Below are positions 48,901-55,769 of a stretch of 64,000 nt of DNA, in pieces. The first letter of the stretch is position 1. The number at the start of each line of letters is the position of its first letter. Source of the stretch: Owenia fusiformis (taxonomy: Eukaryota > Annelida > Polychaeta > Sabellida > Oweniidae). A model generated the notes under the pieces. It had not been told where the DNA came from. It did not search any database and saw only the letters and a list, made by a program, of their open reading frames with translations. The translations under genes and the position numbers were made by a program. The DNA lies in the NCBI GenBank assembly GCA_903813345.2, contig CAIIXF020000003.1, forward strand, positions 5,417,815-5,481,814, written 5' to 3'.

Positions 48901-51900
48901 CACCACTGGCCACTGACATCTCAACTTTAAATGGTTTTTCACCAATGGATTCTGTCATGCTGAAAATATCAGTGGTTATCATAGGGTAACTTGATATCAT
49001 TTAATGTGTATGTTACACTGGAAATTAGAAAAAGGCAATCCCATGGTGTAGCAAACCATAATGAACAAAACATCCAAAATCTGATTTATCTCATGAATCT
49101 GAAATTATAATACAATAGTACATAAGTATAATATAAAAATTGAGTAAGCCTACCCATATTTTTGACATGTTTGTTCTCTGGAAGTGTTCTAGTTTAAAAA
49201 ATTTCTAGAAATATTCTAAAAATCATTTGCCATGGTAACAATAAGTCATACTTCAAAGAGATCTCAAAATTAAGGTATATCCGCATTTTATATATCCTTA
49301 TGCACCATTCAAAAGTTTGCGTGAGATCCCCCCACGAGGGGAGGGTAAGGAATTTGATACACAATATTGCCCCCAAGGGTAGGAATTTGACGAAGACTGT
49401 CTTCCCGTGGGTGGGGAAGAGAGGAATTCTAGAATACTGAGCAGTGTCTTAATTATTGGTTTGTCAAGCTTGTTTTCGCCCTCCCTTCGGAAAAATGCAC
49501 TTCCGCGTTCTACTTATATTTATAAGCTCGTCATAATTTTATTGATTTAATATAGATGATAACTTTAATTTAAAATCAATTTTTGAAAAATTTTACTTTC
49601 GAACAAATTTTAATTTAATTTAATTTGATATAGATGAATAAAACGGAGGGAGGTAGCCTATTAAAGTAAAAAACCATTACGTCATTGCATAAATTATAAA
49701 TTACAAGAGACCTTTCGAAAATTACTACGATGTGGATTTGTTCCCGATTTGTACCCATCAAAAAATCAACAAGCCGCAACAATCCGCCTGCCCATTCCAC
49801 AAAAAATGATCGTTCATACAGGTATGTTCTCTACTTTTGTTGAACAGATACAAACCAAGGGTAAAACCATGTCCCTCTCAGATCATTTTTGTCAAATCTT
49901 TCAGGCAGTTTGCGAAAACGTCATAAAATGGACTGTATTCTCATTGGCTTTTAATTTCGCAGGTAATTGCATCATTTAAAAAGCTGCTTCTCTATTGGTT
50001 ATATGTAAATCGTAAGCGAACTTTTCATTCATAAATTAATTGTAGTATGTGTAGTGGACTTTCCGCAAGAATCTTATGACCATATACTGTGTCTCTAATT
50101 AAAATATTGACATAAACAAAGTACTGCACGTGTAATTCACGAGCATTAGTCTACTTAGGAAATCTAATGTTTAAAAATAGATTTCAAATGGTGGAAGGAC
50201 CCGGGGGTCGCGAATATTTGACCAGATTTATTGCTTTAAGGGTAGGAAAATTGACACATATTTATTTGGCCCCGGGGTAAGGAATTAGACAGGCCAAATT
50301 TTTTTGTCAAATTCCCCACCCATGCCTGTGTGGGGGGGGGGTCTCACACAAACTTTTGAATGGTGCATTTCTTTCTGTTCAAAAATATTTTCAATGCTTG
50401 TCGACTTAGAATAAAAGAACAGATATTATGACCACCTTGCCGGGCCAGCTCTAGGGGTTTGTGCTAGTTTAGAAGGCATTCATTTTACTATATCGACCTG
50501 AGCAATATGTGACGTCATAGTGGCGGTCAATATAGCATTCCAGACCGGTCGAGAATGCATTTAACGACCACCAATTTTCCCCGGGAAATTAGATATCGTT
50601 CAGTGCGTAAGATTTTCTTGCTGTTTCAGTCCTGGTCATTAACGGTGGTAATAATATTAATAACGTCATTTCTGCAGGGAATGTAGTGAAATAGTGGACC
50701 TTGGTCCTTCCGCCCTCGGTCTAATATTTCACTATATTTCAATATTGCCCTTCGAAATGACGTTATTGTTCTATTCAGAAGGACTAGAAAATCATAGACA
50801 ATATTGAAAAGAATATTCAACTGGTTTTGCAATTCTGAATAACTCCTTAACCAATACTATATGCAAAGTTAAGAGTCTATGACATCACTTCCTGAGTGAA
50901 ATATTAAAAGATGGCAGCCTATTGGAGTTGAGCGCTACATTTCTAAGTGATCAATATTGACCAAATCAAAACATTTTCCTGTGTTTTACTCAGCATGGAA
51001 AGTATATGGTTATAGCTACTATATTAAGGAAAGTTGGTCTGGCAAGGAATATCCCTTTAAATTAGAGTTGCATGTTATTCTCAGTACACTTAATTTATTA
51101 TGCCTACATCACTCATTTTTGTACAAGAACAAAATGATCATTATGTGATTGTTATAACTCAGAAAATGTTAAGTATTAATGATAATTTAAAACATTTCCA
51201 ATGTCATGATGTTATGCTGTGATGATATATAGGTGCTGAGACCATCACATGCACATTGTGATCCTGGTCATGAATGATATGTGGAAATAGTTAAATTGAC
51301 TGGAGGTCTATAAAAGAGAACTCTTTTATCTTTGTTCAAAATATGTCTAAAACTGTAGAATTTTTGTCACTTCCTGTTTCGTCATTTCCTGTTAAGTATC
51401 ATGGCACCTTAACATGTGAGTATCACTTCAAATTTTTAAGTTCCTATTTGTCATTATGGACACAAATTCCACTATATTTGTACGTTACGGAATGGAGAAA
51501 GTAGAGCACTCAATTCACTGAGGTAAGAATTTATGACATAATGTGACAGAATGTCTTTTTCATAGCGTTATTCATTATTTATGTTCACCACTTTAATTCA
51601 ACTTTTCTTCGGTCCTGTTTTTTGGACACCCTGTATGATGGGGTACAAATGCACATGCTATCTATTGCAAGACTATTGCAAGATCTATTGCCTGGCGTAA
51701 CCGTCACCATGTTATTCAGTGTTTTTAAGTAGCGCAAGGATCCTGCCATGACCGTGTTATTGTGTAAGCCTGGTATAACTGTGACAACGCTTTATTATAT
51801 TGCAAGGCCTGTCATGACCGTGGTAATATTTAGAGGTTATGTCACTATGACGTGAAATATGCCTGAGTTCTCCCAATATAGGCCGACCTTGGGAGGCTCT

Positions 51901-53135
51901 ATATTTGGGCAAGAACGAAGGCATATTTCACGTCATAGTGACATAACTGATGTATTACATGCCTTTGTTCCCATGGTTACTTTGTATCAATGACGTGACG
52001 TCATGATATTATCATGGTTATTAGAGAAATCTAATATCAAAACGAGGTAAGCGGGCTATATCGGGGTAATCGGGCAATATCGGTGGATATAGCTCGCTAA
52101 CTTTCCCATTGACTTCCATACAAATGCTTCGCTAGGTATGTAATACAGCCCCATATGACCGGGACTGTGGTTGCAAGGCCTGTCATGACCGTGGTAATGT
52201 TAAAGCCTGATATGACCGTGAGAATGCTATATTATATTGCAAGGCCTGGCATGACCGTGGTAATGTTAAAGCCCCGTATGACCGTGACAATGGTTGCAAG
52301 GCCGTCATGACCGTGGTAATGGTAAGGCCTGATATGACCGTGACAATGCTTGTAAGGCCTACCGTGACAATGCTATATTATATTGCCGTATATATTATAT
52401 GACCGTCATAATGATTGAAAGGCCTGTCAAAACCGTGAGAATGTTAAAGCCTGTCATGAACGTGGTAAGGTTTATCCATAAAAAATACTAACAGCAACGG
52501 GCGATACATGAAGGTCATTAATGTCATATAAAGGTTACGGTCGCGCCAGGCTTACAGGATTACACTACCACGGTATGGCAGGCGTTGCAAAATATCACAG
52601 CATTGTCAAGGTTATACCAGGCTTTCACGATAACACTACCACGGTCATGGCAGGATCCTTGCGCTACTTAAAAACACTGAATAACACGGTTACGCCAGGC
52701 ATTAGTCTTGCAACAGAAAGGGTCTCTACAAATGGGGTTATCGCATCCTACGACCCCTTTAGATTGTGCACAATCTAAAGGGGTCGTAGGATGCGATAAC
52801 AAATGGGGTACTGAGATGACAGATATGTAGACTGAGATGACAGATATGGGACTGAGATGACAGGTGACATACATGTAAACTAATGTGTACTGACATCTAC
52901 TCTATAAGATCAAGAATAAAAAAGATGATAAAGTAAAACAAATCACTTACTTTTCTCCATTTCTGTCAACAAGTTGAATGAAAAAAAATCTTGCAGGGAC
53001 AACAAAGTTTGGGTCAAGTCCCGGTCCAAACACAATAGAGTTCTGCGGGCTAAATTCAGAAGATCTGTCTCCAGATGATATTCCAATCAGAAGACACAGT
53101 GTCCCTAAATATTTAATCGCAAGATAACCGTTCAT
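15899..53135 (-). CDS. POGLUT2: Protein O-glucosyltransferase 2/3 (KDELC family), complete gene with alternative exon cluster
   Basis: Family members add glucose to Ser on EGF repeats of Notch-type proteins in the ER lumen. The coding exons, in order, are 52951-53135, 48754-48959, 40895-41106, 39795-39872, one of three 173-bp copies (38200-38372, 34348-34520 or 32963-33135), 23806-24040, 17503-17712, 17061-17150, 16403-16504 and 15899-15928. They sum to 1521 bases, or 506 aa plus stop (human POGLUT2 is 502). Domains: signal peptide 1-22; filamin-type Ig domain about 27-130 ([48 protein letters not shown]); CAP10 glucosyltransferase about 135-470 with [59 protein letters not shown] and [14 protein letters not shown]-terminal RDEL for ER retrieval. 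POGLUT2 and POGLUT3 cannot be separated from one copy, so the symbol is approximate. Confidence 0.93.
16403..16504 (-). CDS. POGLUT2: POGLUT2/3 exon 9
   Basis: 102 bases, phase 0/0, encoding [19 protein letters not shown] and ECNCKRKK. The donor is AAAAAG|GTAAAT. If this donor is not used, the frame runs VNK and stops, giving a protein without the ER-retrieval signal. Confidence 0.88.
17061..17150 (-). CDS. POGLUT2: POGLUT2/3 exon 8
   Basis: 90 bases, phase 0/0, encoding [20 protein letters not shown] and [10 protein letters not shown], matching '[22 protein letters not shown]'. The acceptor TTTGTAG and donor AAG|GTAAAT are good. Confidence 0.93.
17503..17712 (-). CDS. POGLUT2: POGLUT2/3 exon 7
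   Basis: 210 bases, phase 0/0. It encodes [39 protein letters not shown] and [11 protein letters not shown], nearly word for word the vertebrate '[24 protein letters not shown]' and '[10 protein letters not shown]'. Confidence 0.95.
18676..19158. repeat. Interspersed repeat family A, copy 2
   Basis: Starts GTCACCAACAAAAAGTGGTG and ends GGTGGTGACA, with the same internal words as the copy at 2289-3012 (CTTCAATGACCTTTTCAAGG, TTTTTTCAACTTGCTTCAAA). It is shorter because it has fewer internal sub-repeats. It is nested inside the 5.8-kb inverted-repeat element, so it is the younger insertion, or was carried by it. Confidence 0.65.
19565..22783 (+). pseudogene. Broken gene of unknown function carried by the 5.8-kb element
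   Basis: Several + strand pieces (19565-19774, 19879-20208, 21041-21298, 22565-22783) look like consecutive parts of one protein type. They include [78 protein letters not shown] and [21 protein letters not shown] recall similar arrangements ('YPLGPLPWSLATADG', 'VDGMALLQ', 'LPPTKDALxxHxxRANYQ') in uncharacterised, multi-copy proteins of many invertebrates. [13 protein letters not shown] looks like the first Asp strand of a PIN/FEN-type nuclease fold, but that is a guess. The gene is interrupted by several breaks and one LINE insertion and is dead here. Confidence 0.55.
21317..22555 (+). mobile_element. 5'-truncated non-LTR retrotransposon (LINE), 3' end of reverse transcriptase ORF
   Basis: From [18 protein letters not shown] the frame continues for over 300 codons to a stop at 22281-22283. 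It shows the post-RT region typical of Jockey/CR1/I-group LINEs: [52 protein letters not shown], and a Cys/His knuckle in [19 protein letters not shown] short 3' UTR ends in an A-rich tail at about 22540-22552. ATCAAACAC before and ATCAAGCAC after the insert look like a target-site duplication with one change. The copy is truncated at the 5' side of its RT, but the retained C-terminal ORF is open. Confidence 0.8.
23806..24040 (-). CDS. POGLUT2: POGLUT2/3 exon 6: nucleotide-sugar binding segment
   Basis: 235 bases, phase 2 in and 0 out. It encodes [48 protein letters not shown] and [20 protein letters not shown] corresponds to the conserved R-G-x-x-S-x-x-E-R motif of CAP10 glucosyltransferases that contacts the UDP-sugar. 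Confidence 0.93.
24061..24960. other. Intronic sequence between exon 6 and the LINE tail
   Basis: AT-rich, no exon seen. ACAGAGTGTCC near 24474 and GGACACCCT near 24545 resemble mariner ends, but they are too short and imperfect to call. Confidence 0.35.
24961..24973. repeat. Poly-C tract
   Basis: Thirteen C residues directly before the target-site duplication of the LINE insertion. Confidence 0.9.
24974..25900 (+). mobile_element. L1/Tx1-like LINE 3' fragment with target-site duplication
   Basis: ATGATAAAATAA occurs at 24974-24985 and again at 25889-25900, bracketing an insert that ends in a long poly-A stretch. The insert encodes the end of an L1/Tx1-type ORF2: [20 protein letters not shown], then the zinc-knuckle-like [20 protein letters not shown], and WSNFYNKMF before a stop at 25488-25490. 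The 3' UTR has an (AATG)n-like stretch (25550-25640). It is strongly 5'-truncated, as most LINE insertions are. A perfect 12-base duplication means the insertion is young. Confidence 0.88.
26079..26927. mobile_element. Foldback element, two about 417-bp arms around a 15-bp loop
   Basis: The left arm (26079-26495) is almost the perfect inverse of the right arm (26511-26927); the loop is AGCTCCATAAACGTA. The outer ends read CACCCTATGCAGACAGAGCC, and TAATG stands on both sides (26074-26078, 26928-26932), a likely 5-bp target-site duplication. The matching 63-codon frames, one per arm on opposite strands, are by-products. It lies in the intron between exons 5c and 6. Confidence 0.9.
27386..30822. 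repeat. Minisatellite M1, 31-bp unit, about 110 copies
   Basis: Head-to-tail units with core AATGTCACAATGGTCATGCT followed by TATTCTGCTGA. Variation is limited (CTG/TTG, GAAA/TAAA/GATA). It lies downstream, in transcript order, of alternative exon 5c. It shares AAATGTCA-n3-TGGTCATG with array M3 in inverted orientation. Confidence 0.97.
30884..32336. repeat. Minisatellite M2, 30-bp unit, about 48 copies
   Basis: Very regular units with core GGTGGTCATGTTTAAGACCT followed by GGAGTATAAT. The 30-base period is a multiple of three, so it leaves long open frames on both strands (up to about 400 codons) that I do not believe are genes. It lies between exon 5c and array M1. GGTGGTCATGTTT is the exact inverse complement of a word in array M3. 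Confidence 0.97.
32337..32962. other. Intronic spacer between M2 and exon 5c
   Basis: The only sizeable frame (85 codons, minus, with a CTG/GCA-derived serine run) has no exon borders and no similarity I recognise. Confidence 0.4.
32963..33135 (-). CDS. POGLUT2: POGLUT2/3 exon 5, alternative copy c
   Basis: 173 bases, same phases. It encodes [20 protein letters not shown], then [20 protein letters not shown], then [13 protein letters not shown]. It is more diverged at both edges (VRN for PD; MLNR for TMGR) but keeps [15 protein letters not shown] and DIVMPTYD. The donor AACAG|GTGACT is acceptable; the acceptor GTCTTGAAG has a poor pyrimidine tract. Confidence 0.87.
33797..34331. repeat. Minisatellite M3, 29-bp unit, about 18 copies, inverted relative to M1/M2
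   Basis: Units with core AAACATGACCACCCTGACAT followed by TTTACATTA. It lies between exons 5b and 5c, ending only about 16 bases from the exon 5b donor. Its inverse complement contains GGTGGTCATGTTT, as in M2, and AAATGTCA-n3-TGGTCATG, as in M1. Confidence 0.97.
34348..34520 (-). CDS. POGLUT2: POGLUT2/3 exon 5, alternative copy b
   Basis: 173 bases, same phases as copy a. It encodes [20 protein letters not shown], then [20 protein letters not shown], then [12 protein letters not shown]. Of the three it is closest to the single exon of vertebrate POGLUT2 ('[19 protein letters not shown]', '[21 protein letters not shown]'). The donor GGGCAG|GTATGA is acceptable. Confidence 0.9.
34993..35240. 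repeat. Short degenerate tandem repeat (ATTGCCACCC...)
   Basis: Four to five loose copies of about 29 bases, TTCAATTGCCACCCCATTTA and variants, at about 35120-35240. The frames on both strands over it are by-products. Confidence 0.55.
35434..36519. mobile_element. Mariner-like TA-flanked element, about 1.1 kb
   Basis: The ends read TACAGGGTGTTCACTAAGTA and, inverted, the same with two changes (CACTTAGTGAACACCCTGTA). The inverted repeat extends about 40 bases (ATGACACTAGGTCTC). TA stands at both ends. I could not find a convincing transposase frame inside, so it is non-autonomous or badly decayed. It sits between exons 5a and 5b. Confidence 0.8.
36601..38066. repeat. Minisatellite M4, about 33-bp units with a 66-bp higher-order repeat
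   Basis: The first part (36601-37500) has loose copies of TAGTGAGTGACATTCAGTCA. The second (37530-38045) is a clean 66-base higher-order repeat containing GGGAGTGACATGTAGTCATG, TTCTGTACATGTTATAAGTA and ACATGAAGTGATGTTCTG. It lies between exons 5a and 5b. The word GTCATGTT is complementary to AACATGAC in array M3. Confidence 0.95.
38200..38372 (-). CDS. POGLUT2: POGLUT2/3 exon 5, alternative copy a
   Basis: 173 bases, phase 0 in and phase 2 out. It encodes [20 protein letters not shown], then [20 protein letters not shown], then [13 protein letters not shown]. The acceptor is CATTTTAG|G; the donor GGGGAG|GTTGGA is weak against consensus. It differs from b and c in the loop after FSWCGS and by PTWD where the others have PTYD. 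It is first of the three in transcript order. Confidence 0.88.
38511..38735. repeat. Degenerate tandem repeat (TTCAATGGCCTTAGAAGG type)
   Basis: About eight loose copies of a 20-25 base unit with ATTCAATGGCC, in the intron between exons 4 and 5a. Confidence 0.7.
38935..39629. mobile_element. Non-autonomous inverted-repeat element, about 0.7 kb
   Basis: The ends TAGCCTTGCCCAAGTTAGT and, inverted, ACTGACTTGGGCAAGGCTA match with one change. CCTGTATA stands just outside both ends, within a few bases on the left, a possible 8-bp target-site duplication. Inner words TTTGACCAATCAA and TTGATTGGTCAA are also inverted. A 108-codon frame inside (39041-39367) has no similarity I recognise. Confidence 0.6.
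39795..39872 (-). CDS. POGLUT2: POGLUT2/3 exon 4
   Basis: A 78-base, phase 0/0 exon (26 codons) with [15 protein letters not shown] and LLSLVRK, matching '[26 protein letters not shown]'. It is the constant exon that must join to one of the three downstream alternatives. Confidence 0.92.
40234..40858. mobile_element. Inverted-repeat MITE with internal 16-bp tandem repeat
   Basis: The left end TCAACTCGTACCCAAGACAA and the inverted right end TCAACTCGTACCAAAGACAA are near-identical for over 30 bases. Next to the left end CAACTGGTACCCAAGA is repeated four to five times (40236-40310). It lies in the intron after exon 3, ending 37 bases from that exon's donor. Confidence 0.65.
40895..41106 (-). 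CDS. POGLUT2: POGLUT2/3 exon 3: linker and start of glucosyltransferase domain
   Basis: 212 bases, ending in phase 0 at AATAAG|GTACAT. It encodes [20 protein letters not shown] and [14 protein letters not shown], matching the vertebrate 'ENCDCPLQDSAAWLREMNC' and 'SLCHYTLKDNK' regions. A short inverted-repeat element ends only about 37 bases beyond the donor. Confidence 0.9.
41111..42600. other. Intron 2, distal part
   Basis: AT-rich sequence between exon 3 of the glucosyltransferase gene and the nested peptide gene. I see no exon or repeat ends. Confidence 0.4.
42641..46417 (+). CDS. Small secreted cysteine-rich peptide, nested antisense in POGLUT2/3 intron 2
   Basis: Four exons, 42641-42677, 43095-43164, 43458-43490 and 46273-46417, have GT/AG borders and compatible phases, giving 94 aa. 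The protein starts [20 protein letters not shown] and continues MLVGYSQA, a signal peptide with likely cleavage near residue 28. The mature part has seven Cys: [20 protein letters not shown], then [16 protein letters not shown]. The spacing is C-x5-C-x3-C-x3-C ... C-x3-C-x4-C, suggesting two short helices joined by disulfides (helical hairpin). I do not recognise the family. A peptide hormone or host-defence peptide is possible; nothing in the sequence decides this. The odd Cys count would allow a dimer. The poly(A) signal follows at 46538. Confidence 0.72.
44654..45678. mobile_element. Inverted-repeat element with internal GCTTTG/CAAAGC repeats, about 1 kb
   Basis: The outer ends TATGTTCACACCAACGGCGA and, inverted, TACGTTCACACCAACGGTGC match over about 17 bases. 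Inside, the left half is rich in ACGCTTTGAT/ACGCTCTGAT words, the middle carries the inverse (AAGCGTAACAAAGC), and the right part returns to CGCTTT words. It lies in intron 3 of the peptide gene and contains no real coding frame. Confidence 0.75.
46538..46543 (+). terminator. Polyadenylation signal of the cysteine-rich peptide gene
   Basis: AATAAA, 121 bases after the TAA stop, followed by a T-containing AT-rich stretch. It supports a short 3' UTR and independent transcription from the + strand. Confidence 0.6.
46560..48753. other. Intron 2, proximal part
   Basis: The stretch between the peptide gene and exon 2 of the glucosyltransferase gene has no feature I can support. CCCGACCCCTTTATA is duplicated once near 48407-48433. 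Confidence 0.4.
48754..48959 (-). CDS. POGLUT2: POGLUT2/3 exon 2: rest of filamin domain
   Basis: Acceptor ATTTTCAG, donor CAAAG|GTAAAT, 206 bases, phase 2 in and phase 1 out. It encodes [19 protein letters not shown] and [15 protein letters not shown], classical filamin-repeat signatures shared with KDELC proteins. Confidence 0.92.
49301..50366. mobile_element. Inverted-repeat element, about 1.07 kb
   Basis: TGCACCATTCAAAAGTTTGC at the left and its inverse near the right end (CAAACTTTTGAATGGTGCA) form about 32-base terminal inverted repeats, GTGAGATCCCCCCA on the left against GTGAGACCCCCCC on the right. It lies in intron 1 of the glucosyltransferase gene. A 76-codon frame inside (49749-49979) has no similarity I recognise. 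Confidence 0.75.
51405..51560. repeat. Dispersed repeat B, copy 1
   Basis: TTAACATGTGAGTATCACTT and TTTTTAAGTTCCTATTTGTC, then GAGGTAAGAATTTAT, recur in the same order at 55110-55240. The family is unknown. Confidence 0.55.
51667..52711. mobile_element. Inverted-repeat element rich in ATGACCGTG words, about 1.05 kb
   Basis: The left end (51667-51750: GCCTGGCGTAACCGT, TTATTCAGTGTTTTTAAGTA, GCGCAAGGATCCTGCCATGA) is matched in inverted orientation at 52620-52711. Between them are degenerate direct repeats of GCCTGTCATGACCGTGGTAA (52160-52480). A secondary hairpin pairs TATGTCACTATGACGTGAAA with its inverse (51839-51945). Confidence 0.75.
52737..52800. repeat. Perfect 64-bp palindrome
   Basis: GTTATCGCATCCTACGACCC runs through the centre GATTGTGCACAATC to its exact inverse ending GGGTCGTAGGATGCGATAAC, with no mismatch and no loop. 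The word AAATGGGG overlaps or borders it on both sides (52730-52737, 52801-52808), possibly a duplicated target. Confidence 0.95.
52805..52866. repeat. 20-21-bp tandem repeat, three copies
   Basis: ACTGAGATGACAGATATG is repeated three times with small changes, in intron 1 just downstream of exon 1 of the glucosyltransferase gene. Confidence 0.75.
52951..53135 (-). CDS. POGLUT2: POGLUT2/3 exon 1: signal peptide and start of filamin domain
   Basis: Starts at ATG (53135). A basic/hydrophobic leader, [19 protein letters not shown], is followed by [20 protein letters not shown], the opening strand of the filamin-type domain. The donor is GAAAA|GTAAGT and the exon ends in phase 2. Confidence 0.9.
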
Positions 53136-54000
53136 TTTAGATCGGAATATTAAAATTTAGCTAAAGAAATGCCACGGTGTCAGTCCATGTAAAATTCCAA
53201 TTCAGAACTTCCTCAATTAGTCGGCTGTTCCATTTGACCGTTGCATACAATTTAATGCACAAAAATATGACAATATTTCAAATGATCAAATACTTCAAAC
53301 GAAACGTTGTGCATTTTTTTTCTTATGCAAAATGTTTTTTCTCATTTTGAGTCGTAAAAATATATTGATTTATACCACAGTAAATAAATATCAGATACAA
53401 CCTCTTTTCAAATAGGGAGTAAATATTTTGAATTGATCTGCCGCTCATGCGCAGTTATCGTTCTTTCTCGAAAAGTAACGTGCTTGACGCCATTATCGTA
53501 GTACCTCGAAGGTAACGTGATTTCAACAAACTATTCAAGTTTTTCAGCGGCAAACTCAATAAAAATTAGTTCCGAGGTAAGTTTGATACCATAACTATCT
53601 TTACTCAGTGAGTGGTCACCTACATTCCGTAGAAGTATCTAAAATACCTTAAAAATGTAGCACACCCGAAATTTAGAAATTTTTCGAAAAATAGGCTAGG
53701 ATTCAGAAAATTGAGTAAGTTTAGGCTAGAAAGTGGGGTGCAAAAATAAATCTCAACCCTCAAAAGTTGTCACAATGATGATCTAAATTCTAAGTTTTGT
53801 GTCTCAAACTATACCAAGCGGTAGAAAAATAATTCCCACTCACAATAAATGAATCCAAAGCTTCATACCTGCAAATGATGGATAAATTCCTACCAAATCG
53901 AACAAATGTTTTCATGAATCGCCATGTTTGTGATCCAAGGAGGATTGAGTCCCAGAATGCAACATCAGGTAACCTTATTTACTCGTGACAGATTTCAAAG

Positions 54001-54471
54001 TAGTGTTGTCGCGATTAATCGATACATCGCGATATACATCGCCAAAGCTGATTCTGGCGATGCATCGATGTCTGAAACAAAACATCGATGTTTTTAAAAA
54101 AAAATTAATTTGCTAAATATCACCCTTTCTTATCTTATTTTGACGCAAATCGCTTACCTTTCTCATGTCTTATTTCATTTTCCAATGTTTTCTGATATTC
54201 TTTCGCTTTAAAACTGTTTTAGCTAGTTGAAATGAACCATTAATCTAAAAAAATTCACTTTACTTTCATTTCATCGTTACTAGAAGTTCCCGGATGTACC
54301 AGCATACTCTTATTAATTTGTTCTGTTCAGTATTTTAGCGCAATAGTGTTCGGTATTTCAGTGCACTTTTCTCGGACTTTTTCTCGATGTACATCGCGAT
54401 GTGCATCGATGTTTACTACTGAAAATTGCCGATGCATCGATGTACGATTATGGCACATCGCGACAACACTA
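54001..54471. mobile_element. hAT-type MITE, copy A
   Basis: The ends TAGTGTTGTCGCGAT and, inverted, ATCGCGACAACACTA are bracketed by a perfect 8-bp duplication TTTCAAAG (53993-54000, 54472-54479), the hAT hallmark. The inner ends are rich in ATCGATG words. There is no coding capacity. Confidence 0.88.
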
Positions 54472-54506
54472 TTTCAAAGTGGCAGAACGGCATTTTGAAA
54501 GCTGAC

Positions 54507-54541
54507 ACCATGGGCTTTCAATTCGAGTTGAAAAGCCCATG
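54507..54541. repeat. Short hairpin
   Basis: CATGGGCTTTCAA and TTGAAAAGCCCATG form an inverted repeat around a short loop. Flanking CCAGAATGCAACAT (about 53950) and ATGTTGCATTCTTGG (about 54555) are also inverted, so MITE A has probably landed inside an older inverted-repeat element. Confidence 0.55.
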
Positions 54542-55109
54542 CTGACACGTGTCATGTTGCATTCTTGGAGCGTACTTCGGTCCAAAGCCTTCTCTATATT
54601 CCGGCTTTGAGGAGGAAGATTGAGCTGCCTTAGTATTATAAATATTGTAAATCATTGTGTCACACGCACAGTAAATATGGCATAATAATATGAAATATAC
54701 CTTTATGTATAGATTTGAAGAACATCAGCTCACATCCCCGTCTGAATCTATTGTTATATTTGATTTCTTTAAGCGAGAATAATTTCAAATGTTATTCACA
54801 TCCAGAACCGGAAGCCATTTTTAGCTACAGCGAGAAAATTTCACCATGTGTCAAACTCCGAAATGAAATTTTGAAATATCTAAATCCAGACAAGCAACGC
54901 TTCATCCTAAATATGATTAATATTCTTAAAAATATTTATAAAATTTATTAAAAATGAGTTCTAGGTGCGTGTAGGTGCGTGTAGCACAGTACATACGAAA
55001 TCAATGAAGTTTCGTCTAGCTGTAAGCTAGAGACTCGAGTAACTTGGAGCCATTATCCACATTGCCGCGTAATCCGGCTCGAAAATCACCTCAACATTTG
55101 GAGAGTCGG

Positions 55110-55240
55110 CATTAACATGTGAATTCCACTTCAAATTTTTAAGTTCTTATTTGTCATTAGGGATTCGAAATTACTATATCTGGACTTACTAGGACGGAGA
55201 AAATAGAGCGCTGAATACACTGAGGTAAGAATTTATTACA
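55110..55240. repeat. Dispersed repeat B, copy 2
   Basis: Contains TTAACATGTGAATTCCACTT, TTTTTAAGTTCTTATTTGTC and GAGGTAAGAATTTAT, in the order seen at 51405-51560. Confidence 0.55.
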
Positions 55241-55313
55241 TGTGCGACAGCATGTAATTTCCATAGCTTTTGTAATTCTTTATGGTGAGCACTCTAGATC
55301 TACTTCTTGTTAC

Positions 55314-55769
55314 CTGTGTTGTCGCGATGTACCATAATCGTACATCGATGCATCGGCAATTTTCAGTAGTAAACATCGATGCACATCGAAAAAAAATCCG
55401 AGAAAAAAGCACTGAAATACCTAACACTAATGCACTAAAATACCGAAAAGAACAAATTAATAAGAGTACGATGGTACATCCGGGAACTTCTAGTAACGGT
55501 GAAATGAAAGTAAAGTAAATTGTTTTAGATTAATGGTTCATTTTGACTAGCTAAAACAGTTTTAAAGTGAAAGAATATCACAAAACATCGGAAAATGAAA
55601 TAAGACATGAGAAAGGTAAGAGATTTGCGTCAAAATAAGATATGAAAGGGTGATTTTTAGCAATGAAATTTTTTTAAAAACACAGATTTTTGTTTCAGAC
55701 ATCGATGCATCGCCAGAATCAGCTTTGGCGATGTATATCGCGATGTATCGATTAATCGTGACAACACTA
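55314..55769. mobile_element. hAT-type MITE, copy B, opposite orientation to copy A
   Basis: The ends GTGTTGTCGCGATG and, inverted, ATTAATCGTGACAACAC are bracketed by the 8-bp duplication CTTGTTAC (55306-55313, 55770-55777). The interior is the inverse of copy A with scattered differences. Confidence 0.88.
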
